From: Zymoseptoria tritici IPO323
Taxonomy: Eukaryota; Ascomycota; Dothideomycetes; Mycosphaerellales; Mycosphaerellaceae
Length of the DNA stretch: 64,000 bases
Direction: 5' to 3'
NCBI RefSeq assembly: GCF_000219625.1
Contig: NC_018213.1
Span: 1,358,055 to 1,422,054, forward strand
The translations under genes and the position numbers were made by a program. Below, one piece after another: positions 32,463 through 43,500 of this stretch. Below the pieces are notes generated by a model. That model had not been told where the DNA came from, did not search any database, and saw only the letters and a list, made by a program, of their open reading frames with translations. The first letter of the stretch is position 1; each line of letters opens with the position of its first letter.

Positions 32463-35400
32463 ATGGCTTCACAAGGAACCAATGGTGTCGCCAATGGCAC
32501 GAATGGCACCCATGCCAATGGCAGCACTGCTCAAGCACCTCCTCACAACAAACTCCTCGACGTCGCATCTCGCACGCCCGGCCGCCAACCCTCACCTCAA
32601 CCAACCCGTCTGAGCGTTCCCGGCGGGATCCCACATCGCGTCCTCCCCGAAGCCGGCTCCGGCTATGTCGCACCCAAGTTCGAGGGCAAAGCCCAACAAA
32701 TGGAAGAAGTCATGGATCAAGTCGAAGAGAAGGGTTTCATTCCCGCAGATCTCGTGGAGGCGGAGACGAAGTGGTTCTACGATGAGTTGGGCATCGACGA
32801 CATGTACTTCAGCACGGAGACCGCGGATGCCATTGTGAGCCACATTCACTCGCTATATGCGGCAAAAGTCGCGGCGTATGCGAGAGACGACAAGAAGTTG
32901 GAGATTCGGCTGGACAAAGAGGCGGCAGATCATGCGGTGTACATCGATACCAGCATGCCTGGTGTGAGCACGCAGAATGGCTCGGACTTCGAGACGAGAC
33001 TCGAGACGAAGTATCTGGATGGCAGTCGTGGATCGAACAGCTACCGCGTAGAGTCATTTCGCTCACCGAGCAAAATCCCTGGCGGCAGCGAGCAGAGTCT
33101 GAGGTGTTACTTTGTGTACCAGGCGACGTTCAAGAATCAGAACCCTCGCGCGGATGAGACGAGGGTGGAAGAGCTGGGTGATGAGCGTTTCCTGCAGAAA
33201 GTGACGGAGAACACCAGACAGATCTACCAGAGTGTCATGGATACTGCGATGGGTCGCACCGGACCAGTCATTGACATGTATGATGTCGAGGGCACGCGGG
33301 AGAAGCGCTTGGTGGTTGGCTTCAAGCAGGGTTCGGCCATGGGCATGTTCGCTGCTCTGTCGGATCTCTACCACTATTATGGGTTGACGTCCTCGCGGAA
33401 GTACGTCGAGCAGTTCAGCAACGGCATCACCATCATGTCCATCTACCTACGCCCTTCACCAAATGCGGCCATTGCTTCCAAGCACCCACCCATCGAGGCC
33501 AGCATCCACCAGATCATGAAGGAGGTCTCCCTGCTATACTGCATCCCTCTAAACAGACTGCAAAGTCATTTCAGCAGCGGACGTCTGTCTCTCCAGGAGT
33601 CCATCTATGCTCATTGCGTGTGGGTGTTCGTGCAGCACTTCCTCAACCGTCTCGGAAACGAGTACAACACTCTTCGCTCGGTACTCGACCCCAACAACAG
33701 CGTGCATGCAGAGCTGCTTAACAAGCTCAAGAAGAGACTGCGTACCGAGACATTCACTGCGGATTACATTCTCGAAATCATCAACCTTTACCCAGATCTC
33801 ATCCGATCGCTGTACCTGGCTTTTGCGAGCACTCATTACGTGCAGACTCGCGGAGAGCAGGACGACTTCCTTCCCACTCTTTCCTACCTCCGCATGAAGG
33901 TCGACCGCGTCCTGACCGATGCCGAGCTCAAGGACATGATTACCAAGTCTGTCATCAACGAGCACCACGAGATGGTCATGACGGCCTTCCGCGTGTTCAA
34001 CAGCGCAGTGTTGAAGACCAACTTCTACACTCCCACCAAGGTCGCGCTCAGCTTCCGCCTCAATCCTTCCTTCCTGCCATCCGAGGAGTACCCTCAGCCA
34101 TTGTATGGGATGTTCCTAGTCATCAGCTCGGAGTTCCGCGGCTTCCACCTTCGTTTCAGAGACATCGCACGTGGAGGCATTCGAATTGTCAAGTCGAGAA
34201 GCAGCGAGGCCTACGCCATCAATGCTCGCTCGCTGTTCGATGAGAACTACAATCTTGCCAACACACAGCAGCGGAAAAACAAGGACATTCCCGAAGGTGG
34301 TAGCAAGGGTGTCGTCTTACTCGACGTGCAGCACCAGGACAAAACGACGGTGGCGTTTGAGAAGTACATTGACAGCATTATGGACCTGCTCCTGCCACCT
34401 ACCAGCCCAGGTATCAAGGATCCAATTGTTGACTTGCACGGAAAGGAGGAGATCCTCTTCATGGGTCCGGACGAGAACACCGCCGATTTGGTCAATTGGG
34501 CCACTGAACACGCCCGCGCTCGCGGTGCGCCATGGTGGAAGTCGTTCTTCACTGGCAAGTCGCCCAAACTAGGCGGTATCCCTCACGACGCATATGGCAT
34601 GACCACCCTGTCCGTCCGCGAGTACGTCAAAGGTATCTACCGCAAACTCGACCTCGACGAGACTCAAGTCCGCAAACTCCAAACCGGTGGTCCAGACGGC
34701 GATCTCGGCTCGAACGAGATCCTGCTCGGTCGTGAGAAGTACTGCGCCATCGTCGACGGCTCAGGAGTGCTCTATGACCCTAACGGTCTCGACCGCACCG
34801 AACTTCTCCGCCTCGCCAAGGAGCGCAAAATGATCGTCCACTTCGACACCACCCGCCTCTCCCCTCAAGCGTACCGTGTGCTCGTTGAGGACAACAACAT
34901 CACTCTCCCGTCCGGCGAAGTCGTCAACAACGGCACCGCCTTCCGTAACACGTTCCATCTCCGCTCAGCCGAGAAGTTTGACTGTTTCGTCCCCTGTGGC
35001 GGTCGTCCGGAGTCGATCGACTTCACCTCCGCGAGCAAACTCATTGCCAATGGCAAAGCCATCATTCCTTACATCGTCGAGGGCGCCAATCTGTTCATTA
35101 CGCAGGAAGCCAAGCTCCGCCTGGAGAAAGCCGGCTGCATCGTGTTCAAAGACGCTTCGGCCAACAAGGGCGGTGTCACATCCTCTTCCCTCGAAGTTCT
35201 GGCAAGCTTATCCTTCGACGACGCCTCCTTCCTCGAGAACATGTGCGTCCACGCGGATGGGACAGTGCCAGCTTTCTACCAAGCGTATGTCAAGCAAGTC
35301 CAGGCGAAAATCCAGGACAACGCACGTTTAGAGTTTGAGGCCATCTGGCGCGAACATGAGGTGTCGGGAGTGGCGAGAAGTGTGTTGAGTGATCAGTTGA

Positions 35401-35755
35401 GTCTGGCCATTACGAAGATGGACGAGGAGTTGCAGGGTACCGCATTGTGGGAGAATGTGGCGTTGAGGAAGAGTGTGTTGGGGGATGCGTTGCCGCAATT
35501 GTTGTTGGAGGAGATTGGTCTGGATAAGATTCTCGAAAGGGTGAGTTTTGTTCTTCCGTGATGTGTGAGGATGGGATGATGATTTACTGACTGACATTGG
35601 TGTAGGTCCCGGAGAACTACCTCCGCGCCATTTTTGGAAGCTTTTTGGCCAGTCGGTTCATTTATACGATGGGCATCTCGGCGAGTCCGGTGAGCTTTTT
35701 CGCGTTTATGAATCAGAGGATGATCAAGTTGGCGGCGACGAATGGGACTTCTTGA
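32463..35755 (+). CDS. GDH2: NAD-dependent glutamate dehydrogenase, large fungal type
   Basis: Catalyses oxidative deamination of glutamate to 2-oxoglutarate and ammonium with NAD+, the catabolic direction of glutamate metabolism. Two exons, 32463-35540 and 35606-35755, give about 1075 residues, matching the 115-kDa fungal class. The intron has GTGAGT, an ACTGACTGAC branch and TGTAG. The N-terminal half is the long regulatory region of this class. The catalytic part includes FRDIARGGIRIVKSRS and KNKDIPEGGSKGVVLLDV, then LHGKEEILFMGPDENTADL and GIPHDAYGMTTLSVREYVKG. The nucleotide-binding region contains VEGANLFITQEAKLRLEKAG and FKDASANKGGVTSSSLEV. The last exon encodes VPENYLRAIFGSFLASRFIY and restores the usual C-terminus. 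The first 30 residues are Asn/Gly/Thr-rich, with no clear targeting peptide. Confidence 0.96.
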
Positions 35756-36510
35756 AGAGGCAAGCAAGAGTGTGTGAGAACTGATCTGGCATGGATTGGA
35801 TTGCATAAGGCGGTTCTGAAGGGAGGGGAAAAGTTTGGGGGAAACGGTGAAGAGTGAAGATGGATGGATTGGATTGGATTGAGGATATGCTGTATGCTGA
35901 TAGCCTTGAGGCCGCTACATTGCATGCTGCTACATGCTACATTAGCATCGAAGAGGGAAAGAGTAGACCAAGCTCTGATATGGCATGGCATGGCATGTAT
36001 GTCGCCTTTGCCTGCCCCTTCCCGGCATGATACATTGCATTATATGCATGTGGATATTGGGGTAGACGGGAAGTAGTCTAGAATACGATGCCATACGATA
36101 GACGCGGTTCGAATGGAAGTTATAGGTACAAGGAGTCAATCGAACGGAGCGATTTGGCTTGATTTCATTGTCGTTGGTGTTCAGGGTTTGTTTCTGTACC
36201 CTCCTCCTCTGTCAGCGTTGGCGAGTTTCGAGATCGAGGATTGTGATGATGAGGTGCAAGTGGATATTGAAAACTCAAGGGAGAGGTACTGTGCGCGTCT
36301 CGTCCTTGGATATGATCATTATAATTTGGGCAAGATTTTAATCTGTGTCTTGCGACGAGCTTCTTTCTCCTCTTTGCGTGAGCTGTATGTATTTTCTACC
36401 TCTCCTCTCCTGTCCATGCTTTTCATCATCTCGTTGCTCATCTCGTTGCTGTTCACCAGATGCCCAAACCCACAAACACCGTTCCCGACCATGCAAGAAA
36501 GAAAAGCACG
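35756..36510. other. Convergent intergenic region
   Basis: 3' flanks of the glutamate dehydrogenase and CRH genes. Short simple repeats occur (GGATT units near 35865-35880, TGGCA units near 35980-35996). No gene seen. Confidence 0.5.
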
Positions 36511-37974
36511 CTATGCAAGTATGTACATCCCACCCATCGCTAAACCCATCGTCAAAGCTGTACAGAATAATCCCCCCAAGTTACTCAACACCCTGCTCCC
36601 ACCACCACGCTGAATATGCTCCGTCACAAACGGCACGCTCGAGTCCGCCGTCAGTGTCGAAGGCGCAGCGAGCTCCGTTTCGTCTTTCATCGCGAGCACC
36701 GGCATCCAAGCGGCTGCTGTGACGCAGGCGTCGACTGCGGCTGTGATGCGGAATCCTCGGTCGTCCCAGGTTCTTGTTGAGATGCATGCAGGGCTGACGG
36801 TGAGGCTACTGGATGTGGTGGAATCGGAAGAGACTGCCGCCGCCTCCGAGGAGGAAGGCGCTGGTGGCGCAGGCGAGGGCGAGGGGGAGGTAGTGGGGGG
36901 TGTTGGCGTCTGTGAGGGGTATGTTAGCTTGGGGTCGGTGGACATTATCGCATCATGGAAGAGCTTACTCACTGCGGTCGCATCCGACTTGACGACCTTG
37001 CCCGAGCTGCTGATGCTCCAACCCGAAGGCAGACCCGGGAGGGTGGTATACGATGCGGTACCCTCGGACTCGCTCCTCCATCCCGACACGGGGTTTCCGT
37101 TGACCGTCGAGGTGATTCTCGGGGCGTCGTTGACGGTCATGCTGCCTTTGCTGTTGCCGTTGATTTGGCCGCCGGAGGAGACGATGCTTTCCCAGCTGCC
37201 ACTTTGGTCGCCGTAGCTGTAGGATGTTCCGGTGGAGTAGTCCACGATGGAGACGGTGGAGACGTACATGGAGAAGGGCCCGCTGGAGTAGTCGGTTGAT
37301 CCACCCGCCCAGTCGATGGTTCCTTGGGTGTTGGCCGAGTCGCCTCCGGCCCAGGAACCGATTTTGAGTTGCATGGGGGTTTGAGGGTATTGGCCTTTGG
37401 CGTCGCCTTTGTTTAGCACGCGGACGACGTTGTTGTCGATGGACCAGATGATTTGGTTTTCTGTCCATTCGGTGGTGTAGGTGTGGAACTGCTCTTGTGT
37501 GTTGGAAAGGGCGTGGACGGCGGCACGGTCGTGGGTGGTGGTTTGTCCGCGGCCGAAGTAGTTTGATTGTACGTCGTTGGGTTCTCCTCCCAGCCATTCC
37601 CAGTCTATTTCGTCGAGATCGTCGGATTGTAGGACCGAAGAGCTGACGATGCCTCTTCCTGGTGCCGCTCGGGCTGTGATGGAGTATTTTCCAAACATTA
37701 TGTACCATTTCGATGAGAGGGTTGGTGCTTGACCGGGCGATGCAACGGTGAAGACTGCGCCGTCTGAGTTGTAGGAGGGGTTGCCCGAGGTGGTGAACTC
37801 ATCGGATGGACCGTCTTTGAAGTCGATGGTGACGGATCGGCCGAGGGCGGGATTCGGTGGGCAGCCGGATTGTATTGTCGGGTTGCAGATCGAGTATGTT
37901 TGTGCGGTGGAGGGTGATGTGAAGAGGAGACCGGCGAGGATGGTGACGGTGGCAAGCCGTATTGAGGGAGCCAT
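36511..37974 (-). CDS. GPI-anchored CRH-type chitin-glucanosyltransferase (GH16)
   Basis: CRH enzymes link chitin to beta-glucan in the fungal wall. The frame is open throughout, but a canonical intron at 36910-36972 (GTGAGT donor, GCTAAC branch, CACAG acceptor, 63 nt, in frame) is likely. The spliced protein then has about 466 residues in two exons, 36973-37974 and 36511-36909. A signal peptide covers the first about 25 residues (ATVTILAGLLF core, cleavage near STAQ-TYS). The catalytic signature DEIDWEW lies at about residues 120-126, with LGGEPNDVQSNYFG following, as in Crh1/Utr2. SIDNNVVRVL and MQLKIGSWAGGD complete the GH16 fold. The C-terminal part is Ser/Pro-rich and ends in a hydrophobic GPI signal (GLFCTALTMGLAMGGMYILA). 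ATG 37974 was chosen for the signal peptide; an ATG at 38001 adds nine residues. Confidence 0.92.
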   Translation of the reverse strand: MAPSIRLATVTILAGLLFTSPSTAQTYSICNPTIQSGCPPNPALGRSVTIDFKDGPSDEFTTSGNPSYNSDGAVFTVASPGQAPTLSSKWYIMFGKYSITARAAPGRGIVSSSVLQSDDLDEIDWEWLGGEPNDVQSNYFGRGQTTTHDRAAVHALSNTQEQFHTYTTEWTENQIIWSIDNNVVRVLNKGDAKGQYPQTPMQLKIGSWAGGDSANTQGTIDWAGGSTDYSSGPFSMYVSTVSIVDYSTGTSYSYGDQSGSWESIVSSGGQINGNSKGSMTVNDAPRITSTVNGNPVSGWRSESEGTASYTTLPGLPSGWSISSSGKVVKSDATAVSKLFHDAIMSTDPKLTYPSQTPTPPTTSPSPSPAPPAPSSSEAAAVSSDSTTSSSLTVSPACISTRTWDDRGFRITAAVDACVTAAAWMPVLAMKDETELAAPSTLTADSSVPFVTEHIQRGGGSRVLSNLGGLFCTALTMGLAMGGMYILA

Positions 37975-38474
37975 GGTGAGGAGGCTGTTCAAGGTGAGCA
38001 TTCGAATGCTGTCCGAGTAATGGTATGGTATGGTATGGTATGCTGCTGTCGTGAGTAAGGTATCTGATCTGGGTGCAGCTGAAGCTAGGAGACGATGGAA
38101 GAATGGTGGAAGTTGTAACGAGAGTGAAAGTATGCGGGTATACTTATTCAAGGTTTACTTCCTAGTCATCACTCCCCAGCCATTGCGGTCGTCGTCACCG
38201 TGTTGGCATGAGGCAGCTGGTTGGGTGAGGATTGCAGAAGAGATGGCTGGCAGAAGACGAAGTTGTCGAGGAGGCTGGAAAGAAAGGGTCTCCAGTACAA
38301 GCTGACCGCATTCGGCGGGGAGAGTCTGCCGAGATCGAGACCGAGACCGAGAGCCTGGAATGTCGACCGAGGAGTCCTCGAAATTCCAACTAGATGACGG
38401 GAGTCGACATGTTGATACATTGAACACGATATATTGAACATCCTCCTGGTGGAATTCTAGCAAAAGGCCCAAAC
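37975..38474. other. Divergent promoter between CRH and PRO2 genes
   Basis: A 500-bp interval with short TGGTA repeats near 38021-38040 and otherwise no visible features. Confidence 0.5.
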
Positions 38475-39922
38475 ATGTCCCTGACGAATGCTTCCCCCGA
38501 GGAAGCCGCTCGTGCTGCTAAGACATCCTCCCGAACACTCGCAACACTGTCCGAGTCCTCTCGGAACAAGGCCTTGGATGCGATATACGATGCCTTGTCG
38601 GCCGCGAGAGAAGACATTTTGGCTGCCAATGCCGTCGATCTGGAGAATGCGAAGAAAGCCGCAGCCGACGGAGCGTTGAATCCTAGCATCTTCAAACGGC
38701 TCGATCTCTCGCGGAAGGGGAAATTTGACGATATGCTGCAGGGCATCAAAGATGTTCGAGGACTGCCAGATCCAGGTGGGTGTCCCGTCATTGCTCAATG
38801 CCATACCACGTCGATGCTAAACTCCCTCCCCAAGTCGGCCGAGTCGACCTCCGCACCGAACTCGACGCCGGTCTCATCCTCCAACGCCAAACCTGCCCGA
38901 TCGGCGTCCTCCTCATCATCTTCGAAGCCCGCCCCGAAGTCATCGCCAACATCGCCTCTCTCGCCATCAAATCCGCCAACGCCGCCATCCTCAAAGGCGG
39001 CAAGGAATCCACCGAATCCTTCAAAGCCATCGCCTCCACCATCTCCACCGCCCTCTCCTCCACCGACGTCCCCAACGACGCCATCCAACTCGTCACCACC
39101 CGCGACGCCGTCGACCCCCTCCTCACTCTCAGCCAGTACATCGACCTCGTCATCCCCCGCGGCTCCAACGACCTCGTCTCCCACTGCCAGAAGAAAGCTC
39201 ACATGCCCGTGCTCGGTCACGCCGACGGTCTCTGCAGTCTGTACATCCACTCCGACGCCAACGCGCAAATGTGTATCGACGTCGTCGTCGACTCGAAAAC
39301 CGACTACCCCGCCGCCTGCAACGCCGTGGAAACCCTCCTCGTCCACGAAGACGTCCTCTCCACCATCCTCCCCGGTGTCGCCACAGCTCTACAAGCCAAA
39401 GGCGTCACCCTCCGCTGCGACCAGCAATCCCTGACAGCTCTAACATCCACCCTCGACCCTGCCGCCTCCTCCCTCCTCCAACCCTCCACAGACCAGGACT
39501 ACGCCACCGAATTCCTCGACCTCATCCTCGCCATCCGCACAATCCCCTCCTCCTCGTCTTCAGACCAGCCCAACACCTCCGTCGACGCCGCAATCACCCA
39601 CATCAACACCCACGGCTCCCACCACACCGACGCAATCCTCACCTCTTCCGAACAAACCGCCAACCGCTTCCTCTCCTCCGTCGACGCGGCCTGCAAATTC
39701 TGGAATGCCTCCACCCGCTTCTGCGACGGTATGCGCTTCGGATTCGGGACGGAAGTCGGGATTAGTACGAATAAAGTGCACGCGCGAGGACCGGTGGGGT
39801 TGGAGGGGTTGACGATTCATGAGTATCGGGTTGTCGGGAAGGGGCATTGTGCGGGAGCGTATGGTGGAGCAGGGGGGCGGGCGTATACGCATCGGAAATT
39901 GCCGTTGGAGGGGGAGAAGTAG
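38475..39922 (+). CDS. PRO2: Gamma-glutamyl phosphate reductase (EC 1.2.1.41)
   Basis: The second step of proline synthesis from glutamate: NADPH-dependent reduction of gamma-glutamyl phosphate to glutamate semialdehyde. Two exons, 38475-38775 and 38835-39922, give 462 residues. The 59-nt intron has GTGGGT, a GATGCTAAAC branch region and CCAAG. ALDH-fold motifs are present: IGVLLIIFEARPEVIANIASLAIKSANAA, LKGGKESTESF, LVIPRGSNDLV and the catalytic cysteine in DYPAACNAVETLLVH (Cys262). The end contains FGFGTEVGISTNKVHARGPVGLEGLTIHEY, diagnostic for this enzyme. A Ser-rich insertion occurs near residue 330. The second exon shows strong C bias at third positions. Confidence 0.95.
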
Positions 39923-40550
39923 AGGTGGAGGGGGAGGTGTACATAGATGTGGATCACACACGCGGGATATGAAAGGTACAGTTAAACGTATGATGTGCTG
40001 TCATCATTCTGTGTGATATCAAGAGACTCAAGTAGGCTTCTCGTATTCCAACATCACCAGCCCAGAAAGTCCCAAATCGCCAAAAGCACGCGACGCATTC
40101 ACTCAAACGCTCAAAGTCGCGCTGGAAAAAGCAGATCTCGCAAAACAAGAACAAGCAAACTTTTGAGGTCTCCTTCCAATGAGACGCCTTCCACCAAGAT
40201 CCATCCCGTCCAAATCCCACCACCTCCAGCACCTCTCCAAGCGGCTCAATACGCCAAAAGCTCGAAGTTTGCTTTTCCCCTTCTCAATCCTGATCTGAAC
40301 CATCCATCCCTTCCGTCCATGCCTTTCACTTTCTTTCATCTTCCTCGCAATCCCATGATCGCAATACCCCAAGCGGCGCCACGCGCCAAAGCTCGGAGTT
40401 TGCTTTTGTGGGTTTGGTTCCTTTCCCAATTCTTCCTCGCTCGCTCCCCATCATCGCAGTCCTCCAAGCGGCGCTCTGCGCCAAAGCTCGAAGTTTGCTT
40501 TTGTGGATTCGCTCTTCTCCTTTCTTTTTTTTCTTCGATTCCGGGTCGAA
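39923..40550. other. Convergent intergenic region with repeats
   Basis: 3' flanks of PRO2 and of the large low-complexity gene. No gene seen. It contains three copies of an about 60-bp repeat, annotated separately. Confidence 0.55.
40236..40510. repeat. Three dispersed copies of an about 45-60-bp direct repeat
   Basis: The shared core CGCCAAAGCTCGRAGTTTGC or close variants occurs at about 40252, 40384 and 40480. Copies 2 (40353-40412) and 3 (40450-40509) match over about 60 bp, including the flank ATCGCARTMCYCCAAGCGGC. Copy 1 (40236-40280) is shorter and slightly diverged. They lie just beyond the stop codon of the large minus-strand gene, probably in its 3' untranslated region. Confidence 0.75.
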
Positions 40551-43500
40551 TCATCCATCCATCCAATCCAACTCCTTCCATTCCCTTCCATTCCACTCCT
40601 CCTCCTCCTCCGTTCCAAACTCGGCATAAAACTCATCTCCCAGCAGTCCTCCAACGCCCGAATCCCTCCTCCCCATCGTGCCTCCTTCCCGAGAAGCCTT
40701 CGTCATCTCCGCAGCCTTGACCATCCCCACCAACTCATCCTCTTCAATCTTCGCATTCATCCCCCGCTGCTTGCCCAGCGCGCCATTGTTGACGATGAGA
40801 AATTCCTGCATCGCCGCGAGTTCCTCCTGGGTGTATTTGGAGTCGGCTTTGCGTTGTTTCTTCGTCTTCTTCACGCCGGCCCCGGGTTGGGGAGACGCAC
40901 TGGAGTCGTTGAGGGCGGACTTGGCGCGGGATTTACGGGGTTCCTTTGTGGGTGCTGGGGTGGTGGTGGGGGGTTGGGGAGTAGAGGCGAGGAGGCGGGG
41001 ATCGATGTTGGTGTTGCTGCTGTTTGAGAGCGTGGTGGAGAGAAGAGCTGGGGCGGGGGACGTGTTCATCTGTGTTCTAGTCTGCGGCGGAGTGGCGCCG
41101 TAGTCTGAGGCGTAGGATGCACCGTATGGTAATGGCTGTTGATGTGGTTGAGGAGCGGGAGGAGCGCCGTAGTTGGGGGCGTAAGACGCGCCATAGGGGA
41201 GAGGTTGCGATTGTGGCCGAGGAGCGGAAGGAACGCCGTAGCTGGAGGCGTAGGATGCGCCATAGGGGAGAGGTTGTGGCGGTGATTGTTGAGGAGTAGC
41301 AGCAGTGGCGCCATAGTTCGGGGCGTAGGATGCGCCGTAGAGTAGCGATTGCTGCGCTGGCTGAGGAGCAGTCGTGTACCCGTTGGTGGGCATCATGGCG
41401 GGTGCTTGAGGATGATATCCAGATTGTCCCATCTGCGCAGTCCCAGCAGAAGCACCATTTCGCACCGCAGGAGCAGCATTCGGATCCAGCACAATACTCC
41501 CATCCCTCAAACTCACATACCTCGCCAAAATCCCCTCCTCATACAACTCCATCAACCTCTCCTCCAACTTCACCTTTCCAAATCCCACTCCAAAAATGCC
41601 GTTCCTCCACTCCTTCGGCCCATCCTTGAGGAAATTCCGCATTTGATGACACGTCGGCCCTTTATTCTCCTTATCAGCCAGCTGACCATTGGCGCACCAC
41701 CGAATCATCTCCGCCACTGAAGGGTGTGGAGAGTCCTCGGCTTTCTTGGGAGCGTTGGGGTGCTTGGTGTTGGCGATGCGCGTGAGGTGGCGCATTTCGG
41801 GTGGGATTCCCTTGGCGAGGCAGGAGGCGAGGTAGGCTTCTTGGGCGACTTTGTTTTTGGCCGTCTGCTCTTCTTCGGCTGACTGAGCGGGTTGGGAGGG
41901 GATGGGGGTAGCAGAGGCGGGAGCGGCGTTGAAACGGGTAGGCATCGGGTGGCGCGGTGCTTCGAGAGGTGGAGGAATGCCTGCGGCGCGGGCTTCTGGG
42001 ATTGTGGGAGGGAGGGTGAGGCCGGGGTATTTGCGTGGAGGAGGGAGAGCGAGGCCGGGTGGAGGCATGGTCTGGGCTGGCGGGGAGGGCTGCTTGGCTG
42101 CTTGAGGAGTCTTGATCTTCTCGCCGAAGAGATCCTCGCCGTCACCAAAGAGGTCGTCGCCAATGTCGCCAAAGAGATCATCGTCGTTGGCAGCTTCAGA
42201 TGGCTTGCTCGCCTTGTCTGCATTGTCACCAGGAATGACGGCGGTCTCTTCATCCCGCGGCATCTCCGTGTTTCGGGGCGAGGTTTGCTGACCGACATTG
42301 ACGGGGGTAGTGCTGCCAGTTTGAGGTCCGGCAAAGTGCGGCGACGCAGTAGTCAATGGGAGCGGAGCATTGTGTACTTGAGCTGTGCTCTTCGTGGCTT
42401 GCACGCTGGTCTGGCGCTGAGCCTGAGCGGGTGTCTGGTACATCAACTGCTTCTGTGCCTTGTGAGGATCGTTTTGATCGCTGAACTCGTTGAGCTTGCG
42501 CTTCACGCCCTGGACTTCTTGCGTTGGCGGTAAGGTTGGAGCTGGAACAGCAGTATGATACGGCTGAGCAGTGAAGTGGGAAACATTGCTGACTTGTGCG
42601 CTCGAGCCATGCTGCGTGTTGTGAACCTGACCGGCATTCTGGAACTGAGACTGCTTCTGAACCTTGCAGACAGTGTCTTGATCACTGTGCTCGATCGTCT
42701 TGCGCTTTAAACCAAGGGCCCTCTGAGCTTGCGGATCTGCGTGTGTTGCAGCGCCCTGCGGACGCAAGCTGGCATTGCCATGGCCAGCTGAGTAGGCCGC
42801 GCGGCTGGCATTCGCACTCGTGTGTAGAAGGCCGATCAGGTGGAGCTCGTCTTCCGTATTGGGAATCACTTCTCCAACGCGATTCTGCCAGTTGTTGTAT
42901 CTCTCACGAACGCATCGCTCCGAGACATTCACAAAGTCCGGTGGCACACGGATTCCTCCCAATTTCAGTTTAATAAGACCTGTGATATCCTTTTCAGATA
43001 TCAATGTTGTTGGGTTTTGATCGCCAAGTGCGTTGAGAATGCCAGAAGCCTCGCGGCCGAAAGCTTGCACAGGAATTTGACCCGCCGCGAAGTTCTCCAT
43101 CTTATTCCTCCAATTCGTCAATCGACCTGAATGGGACAAGATTGGGGGTGCTTCGTTGAATTTGTGAATGTTTTGAAGTGAGAGCACATTTTTGACGGCA
43201 TCGATGAGGCTCTGGTCGAATGGCTGGTGGCGGCTGAAACCCTCGATGTTCATGACAATGCCATTGACCTCGTGAAACATTCGAAGATACAAGGTAGGTT
43301 CAAGCAGATTGCGGTAGTCGATCTGTTCTCGCCAGTTCCGGATCTTCTTGTCGATCGGCGGTGGTAGGATGCGAGAATCACTCGCCGGCATGCTCATGAC
43401 TGAACTCGCTGACTGAGCGACCATTGGCGGAGCCGCTGCGCTTACTGGCGGAGTTCGAACCGCTGACTTGCCTGCAACCTGAGGCTGAGACGGCGCAGGG

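Noticed and set aside
36080..36130. GGTTCGAA motif suggesting a tRNA B box
   Set aside because: No matching A box or acceptor stem at the right distance, so no tRNA can be drawn.
38475..39434. Unspliced 319-codon frame from the PRO2 start
   Set aside because: Reading through the 59-nt intron shifts into a Ser/Pro/Thr low-complexity shadow; the spliced model gives a complete PRO2.
41705..42334. 209-codon frame on the same strand as the large gene
   Set aside because: An alternative-frame shadow with biased Pro/Ser composition, lying inside the larger coherent frame.
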